44,639 bases of DNA from positions 1-44,639 of the forward strand of contig JBGZFC010000029.1 in assembly GCA_041846575.1 (NCBI GenBank), in the 5' to 3' direction. The notes under the pieces were generated by a model. It searched no databases and was not told the DNA's origin. It saw only the letters and a program-made list of their open reading frames with translations. The DNA is from JBGZFC01 sp041846575 (lineage in GTDB: Bacteria; Bacteroidota; Bacteroidia; Bacteroidales; Dysgonomonadaceae). Each line of letters starts with the position of its first letter. Within the stretch, counting starts at the first letter, position 1. A program made the translations under genes and the position numbers. Positions 33,464 to 41,592 of the stretch are shown here, in pieces.

Positions 33464-35935
33464 ATGAAAAAAATACGTTTTTCTACAAAAATAAAACATC
33501 TGGTAATATTCGGCTATCTGCTGTTGTTTCTGGTAATGGTGCTGGGTATTGTGCTTATTTACAACAATTTAGTTGTCTTCTCTGAAAGAAAAACTAAAGA
33601 TGAAGACATAAAGGAGTTGGTGATAGTCAGCAACACTATTTCGAAACTGTTTGAATTGGAATGTGCTCAATATCTGATAATATCGGAGAAATCGAAAATG
33701 TATTTTGAAAAACAAGATTCAATAAAACCGGAAATCTTGGCTAATATTGATACACTTAAAAGAATGACAACCGAGATAAGCAGAGTCAATAAATTAGATA
33801 CCATTGTTCTACTTCTTGAGAAAAAAGAAAGAAACCTTAAAGATATAAGTGCCTTATTAGATTCTATTCGTAATGCACCAACAATTATAAAAAGTACCAC
33901 AAGCACATTTGTTCCTCCTAAAATTAATAAAGACATTGATGAACTGCTTGAGCGAAACAATGTATTTTTTGTAGAAAGAAATACAGATACAACAGTTATT
34001 AAGAGCGAAAAAAAGAAATTATTCGGACGTTTGGTTGACGCCTTTGCAGGAAAGCAAGATTCAACCGTGATTGTTGAAAACAGACCTGTAATTACCCAAG
34101 AGAATTTCTCTCTTGTATTGGATACAATGGTAAATATAATCAGATATAGCGAGAAACTCGATTTGGAAAAACAAGAAAAGCTGCAATACCAACTGTTTGT
34201 AAGGCAGATAGCTATGAACAATACAAACACACTGCTTTCATCCCGAATAAACGAGCTGTTAAAAAGTATAGAGTTGGAAGAGTTGAATAAGTCGTTGCAA
34301 CTCATCCTTGATAAAGAGATGGTTTTGTCCGATTCGCAAAAGATAGTTATGGTAGTTTCTCTTGTGGCAGTTGCCATTGCGCTGATTTTTGGATTTTTAT
34401 TTATAATCGGTATAAACAAGGACGCAAAACGAAGAAGAGAGTTGGTAGTATCCAATAAGAAAATTAAAGAGTTGCTCGAACTGCGAGAAAAGCTGATGCT
34501 GGCAATTTCGCATGATATAAAAGCTCCCGCAAGTTCCATACAGGGATATATAGAATTGTTGTCAACCAACCAGAATACCAAGAAGAATAATGAATACTTG
34601 AAAAATATAAAAAAATCGAGCGACCATATTTTAGACCTGGTAACCGATATGCTTGATGCAAGAAAACTAAACGATGGCATGTGGATAAAGAGAGAGATAA
34701 ATTTCAATCTCTACGAATTGAGTAATGATGCAGTAAATATTTTTATACCGATAGCACAAGCAAAGAATTTAAAACTTAAACTTTCCAATAATATTCCGGA
34801 AGATTTTTATGTGTTTTCCGACCCGTATATGATAAATAAAATATTTAATAACATCATTTCCAATGCGATAAAATACACATCGAAAGGATTTGTTGAAGTG
34901 CGTTATGAAATAGAGAATGATGGGGTTAAATTCGTGGTTAAAGATTCGGGTTGTGGTATTGCCGAAGAGAATCAAACTATTATTTTTCAGGAATTTAAGC
35001 AGGTGAATTTGAATTACACCGAAGCTAAAATAGAAGGTATCGGATTGGGACTTGCTATCGTGAAAGGTTTGGTAAATGAGTTGAATGGCTCTATTGAATT
35101 ATGTTCAGAATTGGGGAAAGGTTCTCAATTTACGATATGGGTGCCATTGAAAAAGAGCGACACCGCTGTTACGGATGGCGATTTTGAAACTACAACCGAC
35201 TTTAATAATTTGGAGGGATTCTCGGTTTTTGCTGTTGATGACGACCCCGTGCAGTTAACCATGCTTTCGGAGTTGTTGAAACTCAAAAAGATTAACGTTA
35301 CAACCGAAAGTGTACCGGAAAATGCCATTGCAATTTTAAACAAAACAAAATTCGATATTATATTAATAGATATCCAAATGCCTGTTATGAACGGCTTGGA
35401 GCTTGTTAAACAAATTTCGGAATTGAATAAGTTGACACCCAAAATAGCTTTGTCTGCTAACTCCGAGATATCTTTAAAAGAAATACGCGGTCAAGGTTTT
35501 TGCGACTTTTTAAGTAAGCCGTTTGACTCTCTTACAATAATTAGTCTTATCGCAAAATATGCTAATAACGGAGAGTTACATATACAAAAAAAGAAATTTA
35601 AACCACGAGGAAAGGTCTCTAATCTGATAGATTTTGTAAAAGAAGACAAAGAGAGTTCCCTTGAAATATTGAATTCTTTTAAACAAGAAACATCCGAAAA
35701 TTTGTTACTCTTACAAAAAGCATTTGATAATAATGATACCGATAAGCTATCCCAAATTTCACATAAATTGATGCCGCTATTCAAAATGATTAATGATGAC
35801 ACGTTGGTAACAATGTTGACAAGTTTGGAAGCTAAACAACCGATTTCTAAAGACAACGAAAATATTGTGTTATGCATAATCGGAAACTATATCGATGAAG
35901 CGAAAAATTTGATTAGTGAAGTGAAATCAAAATAG
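33464..35935 (+). CDS. hybrid sensor histidine kinase with receiver and HPt domains
   Basis: This 823-aa inner membrane sensor has membrane segments at about 13-33 and 293-316 enclosing a helical, extracytoplasmic domain of about 260 residues that I do not recognise. Then come HisKA (AISHDIKAPASSIQ, H350), HATPase_c (N box NIISNAIKYT, DSGCGI, GIGLGLAIVKG), a receiver (VDDDP at 591-595, acceptor D636, K685) and a C-terminal HPt domain (ISHKLMPLFKMI, H767). All residues for a complete internal phosphorelay are present, so phosphate could pass H350-D636-H767 and then to D52 of the neighbouring regulator. xerD starts 6 bases downstream. Confidence 0.93.
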   Translation: MKKIRFSTKIKHLVIFGYLLLFLVMVLGIVLIYNNLVVFSERKTKDEDIKELVIVSNTISKLFELECAQYLIISEKSKMYFEKQDSIKPEILANIDTLKRMTTEISRVNKLDTIVLLLEKKERNLKDISALLDSIRNAPTIIKSTTSTFVPPKINKDIDELLERNNVFFVERNTDTTVIKSEKKKLFGRLVDAFAGKQDSTVIVENRPVITQENFSLVLDTMVNIIRYSEKLDLEKQEKLQYQLFVRQIAMNNTNTLLSSRINELLKSIELEELNKSLQLILDKEMVLSDSQKIVMVVSLVAVAIALIFGFLFIIGINKDAKRRRELVVSNKKIKELLELREKLMLAISHDIKAPASSIQGYIELLSTNQNTKKNNEYLKNIKKSSDHILDLVTDMLDARKLNDGMWIKREINFNLYELSNDAVNIFIPIAQAKNLKLKLSNNIPEDFYVFSDPYMINKIFNNIISNAIKYTSKGFVEVRYEIENDGVKFVVKDSGCGIAEENQTIIFQEFKQVNLNYTEAKIEGIGLGLAIVKGLVNELNGSIELCSELGKGSQFTIWVPLKKSDTAVTDGDFETTTDFNNLEGFSVFAVDDDPVQLTMLSELLKLKKINVTTESVPENAIAILNKTKFDIILIDIQMPVMNGLELVKQISELNKLTPKIALSANSEISLKEIRGQGFCDFLSKPFDSLTIISLIAKYANNGELHIQKKKFKPRGKVSNLIDFVKEDKESSLEILNSFKQETSENLLLLQKAFDNNDTDKLSQISHKLMPLFKMINDDTLVTMLTSLEAKQPISKDNENIVLCIIGNYIDEAKNLISEVKSK

Positions 35936-35941
35936 CAAAAA

Positions 35942-36841
35942 ATGACTAAACAATCAGTTCTTGAAAAGTACAAACGGTATCTTTTGCTCGAAAAAAAACT
36001 ATCGAAAAATACAATCGAAGCCTATCTGACCGACTTGCAAAAACTGATGCGATATATAGATTCCGTCAATATCTCGCTTAGAGATATAAAATTGTCTCAT
36101 TTGGAAGAATTTCTTTCAGAACTTAATGACCAAGGCATTGGGTCGAGATCTGTAGCGCGTATTATTTCGGGAATAAAATCGTTCTTCGATTTTCTTGTGC
36201 TGGACGATTATATTAAAACCGACCCGAGCAAATTGTTAGAATCGCCTAAAATAGGTCTAAAGCTCCCTACTGTATTATCGTTGGAAGAGATAGATATGAT
36301 TTTAGGCTGTATCGATGTTTCAACCGCCGAAGGTACACGCAATTATGCCATTATAGAAACTCTTTACAGTTGTGGGCTTCGTGTGTCGGAGTTGGTTAAT
36401 CTTAAATTTTCCGACCTGTTTTTCGATAAAGGATTTATTCGTGTTCAGGGGAAGGGCGGTAAGCAACGACTTGTTCCAATATCTGATACTGCCATTGATA
36501 AAATCAATAATTATCTGTATTATCGTTCGCAGATGAATATAAAAAAAGGTAATGAAGATATTCTTTTTGTCAGTGCACGAGGCACAGCCATGTCGCGAAT
36601 AACGGTTTTTCATTACGTGCAAAAATATTCCGAAACGGCGGGAATAACCAAACCGATAAGTCCGCACGTTTTCAGACACTCGTTTGCAACTCATCTGTTG
36701 GAAAGAGGCGCAAATATTAGAGTAATACAAGAGATGCTTGGACACGAAAAAATAGCAACTACCGAAATATACACACATCTCGATAGAGATTTTTTGCGTG
36801 AAGAGATAATAGAACATCATCCGCGAAGTAAGAAAAAGTAG
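35942..36841 (+). CDS. xerD: tyrosine recombinase XerD
   Basis: This 299-aa site-specific recombinase resolves chromosome dimers at dif during division. The N-terminal SAM-like DNA-binding domain is followed by the catalytic domain with R147 (GLRVSELVNL), a lysine near K171, H242 and R245 (HVFRHSFATHLLERG), H268 (LGHEKIATTEIYTH) and nucleophile Y277. Length and the high match to XerD consensus favour the housekeeping recombinase over a phage or integron integrase. It is the last gene of the plus-strand run, 6 bases after the hybrid kinase. Confidence 0.93.
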   Translation: MTKQSVLEKYKRYLLLEKKLSKNTIEAYLTDLQKLMRYIDSVNISLRDIKLSHLEEFLSELNDQGIGSRSVARIISGIKSFFDFLVLDDYIKTDPSKLLESPKIGLKLPTVLSLEEIDMILGCIDVSTAEGTRNYAIIETLYSCGLRVSELVNLKFSDLFFDKGFIRVQGKGGKQRLVPISDTAIDKINNYLYYRSQMNIKKGNEDILFVSARGTAMSRITVFHYVQKYSETAGITKPISPHVFRHSFATHLLERGANIRVIQEMLGHEKIATTEIYTHLDRDFLREEIIEHHPRSKKK

Positions 36842-36902
36842 TAATTATCAACAATCTATAAAAAAACAGTATTACATATATTTTTTAAAGCAGATAATTT
36901 TG

Positions 36903-36910
36903 TATATTTG
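36903..36910 (+). promoter_or_regulatory. -7 element of dnaN promoter
   Basis: TATATTTG fits TAnnTTTG and lies 135 bases before the dnaN ATG, giving a long leader. The -33 position has only TTTT. Confidence 0.4.
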
Positions 36911-37045
36911 CTACAAATTATAATGTTGTAAATTGGATATCTGTGGTGTAACCCAGAATGATACCCTTTTTGCAACAAAAATCAGTATTAGAATGTATAA
37001 CTATTTCATGTTTTAAAATAAACGGGAAATAAAAACTAACATATT

Positions 37046-38170
37046 ATGAAATTTGAAATATCAAGCGCAACGTTTTTGCAACATTTGCAAGCAATAAGTA
37101 GAGTGATAAATTCAAAAAACACACTTCCTATATTGGATTGTTTTTTATTGAGTTTAAATGATAACGTACTCACAGTTACCGCTTCAGACAATGAAACCAG
37201 ACTGGAAACCAAAATTGAAGTTGATACAGCCGAAGGAAGCGGTTCATTAGCAATAAATGCTAAAAACCTTCTCGACCCTCTTCGCGAACTTCCCGACCAA
37301 CCGTTAAAATTTGATATTAATGATGAAACTTTAGAGGTTTATATCTATTATCACAACGGGAAATATAACTTTATCGGTTCAAAAGGAGATGAATATCCAC
37401 AACCGAAAGAGATTAAAGAGGATTGCGTAACTCTCAATATCAATGCACAAACACTATTCGACGGAATCAACAGAACACTGTTTGCTACTGCCGACGATGA
37501 GATGCGTCCCGTGATGAACGGTATTTATTTTGATATTACAGCCTATGATATAACTTTTGTTGCATCAGATGGTCATAAATTGGTACGTGTGATAAACAGT
37601 GATGTTAAGAGCGAAGGTCGTGCATCATTTATATTGCCCAAAAAACCGGCTAACTTGTTGAGAGCATTGCTTCCGAGAGAATCAGGAGTTATAGAGATAA
37701 AATTTGACGAAAATAATGCTTACATAAAGATGACAAACATTATTATGATTTGTAGATTCGTGGAAGGTAGATATCCGAATTACAATTCGGTTATTCCTAA
37801 AAACAATCCTAATAATGTTGTAATAGACCGATTAATGCTGTTAAATGCATTGAAACGCGTTAGTATTTTCTCTAGTCAGGCAAGTAGTTTGGTGAAATTG
37901 CAATTTTCGGAAGACAAAATAGTTATTTCGGCACAAGATATTGACTTTTTAACGTCAGCCGAAGAGACTATTCAGTGTGAATACAACGGAACAGTGATGA
38001 ATATCGGTTTTAAAGCACTTTTCTTGATTGATATTCTCAATAATATTCCTTCAGCCGATGTAAAGGTCGAGTTGGCAGACCCGTCAAGAGCAGGTGTAAT
38101 TCTACCTACAGAGAACGAAGAGAATGAAGATATGCTCACCTTGTTGATGCCTATGATGTTGAACGACTGA
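37046..38170 (+). CDS. dnaN: DNA polymerase III beta subunit (sliding clamp)
   Basis: This 374-aa processivity clamp forms a ring around DNA and binds polymerase, MutS and other partners. The three-domain clamp can be followed: MKFEISSATFLQHLQAISRV at the start, FATADDEMRPVMNGIYFDI and FVASDGHKLVRV in the middle, RFVEGRYPNYNSVIPKNNPN, and the ending LTLLMPMMLND. Length is normal. It is not next to dnaA or a recognisable origin here. The exonuclease gene follows after 30 bases, linking clamp and proofreading-type nuclease. Confidence 0.97.
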   Translation: MKFEISSATFLQHLQAISRVINSKNTLPILDCFLLSLNDNVLTVTASDNETRLETKIEVDTAEGSGSLAINAKNLLDPLRELPDQPLKFDINDETLEVYIYYHNGKYNFIGSKGDEYPQPKEIKEDCVTLNINAQTLFDGINRTLFATADDEMRPVMNGIYFDITAYDITFVASDGHKLVRVINSDVKSEGRASFILPKKPANLLRALLPRESGVIEIKFDENNAYIKMTNIIMICRFVEGRYPNYNSVIPKNNPNNVVIDRLMLLNALKRVSIFSSQASSLVKLQFSEDKIVISAQDIDFLTSAEETIQCEYNGTVMNIGFKALFLIDILNNIPSADVKVELADPSRAGVILPTENEENEDMLTLLMPMMLND

Positions 38171-38200
38171 TAAAAAACGGAGAATTAATACAAAAAAAAG

Positions 38201-38971
38201 ATGCAATTAAATCTGAAAAATCCCATTGTTTTTTTCGATTTGGAAACAACAGGGATAAATATCGTAAAGGATAGAATTGTAGAGATATCACTGCTGAAAG
38301 TATATCCAAACGGGAAAGAGGAGATAAAATCCAGAAGAATCAATCCGGAGCAACCGATTCCTGCAGAAGCAACCGCAATACACGGGATAACTGATGACGA
38401 TGTGAAAGATTGTCCTACTTTCAAGCAGATAGCCAAATCGCTTGCCGACTTATTGGAAGGATGCGATATTGCAGGTTTCAATTCGAGCCGATTTGATGTG
38501 CCACTTCTTGCCGAAGAGTTTCTACGTGCAGGAATTGATTTTGATATGAGAAAACGAAAATTTGTTGATGTACAAATTATTTTCCATAAAAAAGAGCAAC
38601 GCTCTTTGGAGGCTGCATACAAATTCTATTGCGACAAAGAGTTAGAAAATGCACATAGTGCCGAAGCCGATACAAAGGCAACATACGAAGTATTGAAAGC
38701 GCAATTAGACCGTTATCCCGATTTGGCTAATGATATATCAACATTGTCGCAAGAGTATTCAAGCTTTAACAACAATGTTGATTTAGCCGGAAGAATGGTT
38801 TACGATGAAAAAGGAGTGGAAGTTTTTAACTTCGGTAAGCACAAAGGCAAATCGGTTACGGAAGTTTTGAGAAATGAGCCAAGCTACTATTCATGGATAA
38901 TGGATGGGGATTTTCCGTTGAATACCAAGCAGATACTTACAAAGATTAAGTTGAGCGAAATGAATAAATAG
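38201..38971 (+). CDS. 3'-5' exonuclease, DnaQ/DEDDh family
   Basis: This 256-aa protein has an exonuclease domain from PIVFFDLETTGIN (D13, E15) through FNSSRFDVPLLAEEFLRAG to HSAEADTKATYEVLKAQL, giving the five DEDDh residues. The C-terminal about 55 residues (VFNFGKHKGKSVTEVLRNEP, SYYSWIM) form the small ExoX-type C-terminal domain. It may proofread or trim DNA ends with the clamp encoded upstream. The true polymerase epsilon role is not proven by sequence. It lies 30 bases after dnaN and 8 before the next gene. Confidence 0.92.
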   Translation: MQLNLKNPIVFFDLETTGINIVKDRIVEISLLKVYPNGKEEIKSRRINPEQPIPAEATAIHGITDDDVKDCPTFKQIAKSLADLLEGCDIAGFNSSRFDVPLLAEEFLRAGIDFDMRKRKFVDVQIIFHKKEQRSLEAAYKFYCDKELENAHSAEADTKATYEVLKAQLDRYPDLANDISTLSQEYSSFNNNVDLAGRMVYDEKGVEVFNFGKHKGKSVTEVLRNEPSYYSWIMDGDFPLNTKQILTKIKLSEMNK

Positions 38972-38979
38972 TAGTCTTT

Positions 38980-39669
38980 ATGAAGGTAACAGTACGTTCT
39001 ATTTTCTATATTCTGTTTGCATTGATGATATTGTCGTTTGCGTCTTGTAAGAAGAATGAGACGAAAGAGAACGATATTGATAAATTGATACCACATTCGT
39101 TGTCAGAAAGAAAACAAAGATTTTCCGGAAATTATAACAGAGATTTTAATGATTTGCAGGATTTGCATTTGGAGGCAGCCATTGCAAACGGCATAAAGCC
39201 TCTCTCATCACGAGGCGATACATTAAAATTTAAAGATGAACTTATTCGTGTTCCCGATGCTCTCGAATTGTATCGCATGTACGATTTAACTCACTCTATT
39301 CCGTTCTTGGTTCCTTCGGCAACACAGTTGTTAGTTAATATTGCTCAAAGTTTTCGCGATTCGCTATACAGCAAAGATATTCCTTTACACAGACTTTACG
39401 TTACAAGTGTACTTCGTACTGATGATGATATGTCAACGTTGCGTACAAAAAACATAAATGCGTCGGAAAACTCTACGCACAGATACGGTACAACTTTCGA
39501 CATATCATGGAAACGGTTTGAGCAGATAGACCCTGATTCTGCGAACATTGTCTCGCCCGATAGATTGAAATTAGTATTGGCTCAGGTGCTGTTCGATTTA
39601 AAAAACAAAGACCTTTGCTACGTGAAACATGAACGCAAACAGGCTTGTTTTCATATCACTGTGAGATAA
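38980..39669 (+). CDS. DUF5715 family lipoprotein, LAS/M15-like metallopeptidase fold
   Basis: This 229-aa protein has a lipoprotein signal (lipobox SFASC, C23). It resembles the DUF5715 family of Bacteroidota. Visible in it are the marks of LAS-type zinc peptidases (VanY/M15): TSVLRT (140-147) in the place of the family's SGYRS, then STHRYGTTFD with H167 and D174 matching the SxHxxGxAxD zinc motif, and a third possible ligand in CFHITV (H225). This suggests a periplasmic, lipid-anchored peptidoglycan amidase or carboxypeptidase, although one motif residue differs (T for A). It is 8 bases after the exonuclease and 17 before truA. Confidence 0.75.
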   Translation: MKVTVRSIFYILFALMILSFASCKKNETKENDIDKLIPHSLSERKQRFSGNYNRDFNDLQDLHLEAAIANGIKPLSSRGDTLKFKDELIRVPDALELYRMYDLTHSIPFLVPSATQLLVNIAQSFRDSLYSKDIPLHRLYVTSVLRTDDDMSTLRTKNINASENSTHRYGTTFDISWKRFEQIDPDSANIVSPDRLKLVLAQVLFDLKNKDLCYVKHERKQACFHITVR

Positions 39670-39686
39670 ATTTACTCAAAAGCTAA

Positions 39687-40436
39687 ATGCGCTACTTTAT
39701 AACTTTATCATACAACGGTAAAAATTATGTCGGTTGGCAGATACAACCCAACGGAATAAGTGTGCAGGAGACCTTGCAGGATGCGATGTCCACAATTTTG
39801 AGAAATAAGATAGATGTAGTGGGAGCCGGAAGAACTGATGCCGGAGTGCATGCACGCAAGATGATTGCTCATTTTGATTGGGTGGGAGATGAGCCAATTG
39901 ATAAGAAGCTTTTAGTTGTAAAACTTAATAGTTTTTTGCCGAATGATATAGCAATCAGAGATATTTGTTGTGTAAAAGATGATGCACATGCCCGTTTTTC
40001 GGCTATCTCTCGAACATATAATTATTATCTTACTACAGAAAAAGATGTTTTCGGTGGAGAACAAAAATATAGAGTCTTTTTTACACCCGATATTGATGCT
40101 ATGAATGCTCTTTGTTCTATTCTGTTGGAGTACAGAGATTTTACAAGTTTCAGTAAGTTGCATTCGGATGCGAAAACCAATATTTGCACTATCGAAACCG
40201 CATATTGGGAACAAAAGGGTGAAGATTATATTTTTACAATTACTGCCGACCGCTTCTTACGCAATATGGTGCGTGCGATTGTGGGAACACTTCTCGAAGC
40301 AGGTAGAGGTCGCTTAGACGAAAAAGGTTTGCGTAAAATATTTGAAGCTAAAAATCGTTCGGAGGCAGGTAATTCGGTTCCCGGACATGCCCTTTTTCTG
40401 TCGGATGTAACGTATTCCGATGAAATCTGGAAATAA
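39687..40436 (+). CDS. truA: tRNA pseudouridine synthase A
   Basis: This 249-aa enzyme makes pseudouridine at positions 38-40 of the tRNA anticodon stem-loop. The catalytic aspartate is D51 in GAGRTDAGVHARKM, the defining motif. YNGKNYVGWQIQPNG at the start and RFLRNMVRAIVGTLLEAGRG near residue 190-210 are typical. It ends a likely four-gene transcript dnaN-exonuclease-DUF5715-truA. Confidence 0.97.
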   Translation: MRYFITLSYNGKNYVGWQIQPNGISVQETLQDAMSTILRNKIDVVGAGRTDAGVHARKMIAHFDWVGDEPIDKKLLVVKLNSFLPNDIAIRDICCVKDDAHARFSAISRTYNYYLTTEKDVFGGEQKYRVFFTPDIDAMNALCSILLEYRDFTSFSKLHSDAKTNICTIETAYWEQKGEDYIFTITADRFLRNMVRAIVGTLLEAGRGRLDEKGLRKIFEAKNRSEAGNSVPGHALFLSDVTYSDEIWK

Positions 40437-40734
40437 TTATGATTTTATTTTCAATATTATACATTGTCAATTCGATATAAGAGATAAATAAAATAGCTGA
40501 TATTCAATAAGATAGTGAAGGGCTGCTCTTTAGGCAATCATAATTGTATTAAGGTTGCAGGAAGAAAATAAGGTTTTAAAAGAAATGAATAATCTTATTT
40601 GTATATTTATTTACCTTAGTAGAAATAAAATAATGATAGCTCAAACCTCATTGGCTTATTTTTAGTTAGATACTGAATTTATATATCGAATTCATGTCTC
40701 TTTAAACACATAAAATTTTTAATTAAAACAGATT
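40437..40734. other. gene-free stretch between truA and the SIMPL gene
   Basis: These 298 AT-rich bases contain no supported gene. I see no hairpin with a T-run and no complete promoter. Partial matches to the -7 motif occur (for example TATATTTA near 40609), none convincing. Confidence 0.4.
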
Positions 40735-41436
40735 ATGAAAAATAGAATTATTGAAGCAGTTATTTTGACAATAGGGCTAATAGCCCTTGGGTTGTCAATA
40801 AAAAGTGGTATCAGCTCATTTGCTCAACGCGATAGAGTTGTAAATGTAAAAGGTCTTGCCGAACGTGAAATGCAGGCAGATAAAGTTATCTGGCCCATCG
40901 TTTATAAAGAGGTTGGAAACAATCTTAACGAACTGTATGAGAATCTGAATAATAAAAATAAAACTATCATCTCTTTCCTTAAATCAAATGGAATAACATC
41001 TGAAGAAATTACTGTTGCTGCACCGCAAGTGCTTGATATGGAGGCAGAGAGGTATGCACAAAATCAGTCAAACTATCGATACAATATAACATCGGTAATA
41101 ACCGTGAGTTCCAACAATGTCGATTTGGTGCGAAAACTAATCAGCGAACAGTTTGGGTTGCTGAAACAAGGAGTTGCTGTTGTTGGTAATGATTATCAAT
41201 ATAATGTAATCTATTCGTTCACAAAACTAAACGAAATTAAGCCACTAATGATTGAAGAGGCAACAAAAAATGCTCGTGAAGCAGCCGAAAAATTTGCCCA
41301 AGACTCTAACAGTAAATTGGGAAAAATTAAAACTGCAAATCAAGGTCTATTCAGCATTAGCGACAGAGATGAAAATACTCCGCACATTAAAAATATTCGT
41401 GTTGTAAGCACAGTCGAGTATTACCTGAAAGACTAA
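40735..41436 (+). CDS. SIMPL domain protein
   Basis: This 233-aa protein has an N-terminal membrane anchor (about 7-27, AVILTIGLIALGLSIKSGI) and an exported SIMPL domain (former DUF541), beginning RVVNVKGLAEREMQADKVIW. The domain's typical IISFLKSNGITSEEITVAAP and NAREAAEKFAQDSNSKLGKI are visible. Relatives include E. coli YggE, linked to oxidative stress, and BP26 of Brucella, which forms a channel-like oligomer. The function here is unknown. It appears monocistronic, followed by a strong hairpin. Confidence 0.88.
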   Translation: MKNRIIEAVILTIGLIALGLSIKSGISSFAQRDRVVNVKGLAEREMQADKVIWPIVYKEVGNNLNELYENLNNKNKTIISFLKSNGITSEEITVAAPQVLDMEAERYAQNQSNYRYNITSVITVSSNNVDLVRKLISEQFGLLKQGVAVVGNDYQYNVIYSFTKLNEIKPLMIEEATKNAREAAEKFAQDSNSKLGKIKTANQGLFSISDRDENTPHIKNIRVVSTVEYYLKD

Positions 41437-41480
41437 AAAAGAAATAATGATTATCTGCAATGTTTCAGATGATAAAATTG

Positions 41481-41518
41481 CCGCTGCTTGTTACGTTATT
41501 AATCGTAACAAGCAGCGG
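41481..41518. terminator. 15-bp perfect inverted repeat after the SIMPL gene
   Basis: CCGCTGCTTGTTACG (41481-41495) and CGTAACAAGCAGCGG (41504-41518) pair perfectly around an 8-base loop, 45 bases after the SIMPL stop. The stem is strong and G+C-rich, but no T-run follows on either strand. It could end transcription, protect the 3' end, or bind a regulator upstream of the hexosaminidase gene. Confidence 0.6.
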
Positions 41519-41592
41519 TAACTGAAAAAATATTATGAATAAATGCGGATATATATTAAAGATATTATATACATCTTTTATTCAATTATGAC

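Noticed and set aside
33667..34707. 346-codon open frame antisense to the hybrid kinase
   Set aside because: It is very rich in S, F, L and I with no domain or motif, and lies wholly inside a well-supported kinase gene. It is a composition shadow of an AT-rich gene.
35942..36841. XerD as an integrase marking a mobile element
   Set aside because: All features fit the housekeeping XerD. No attachment sites, cargo genes or tRNA target are present nearby.
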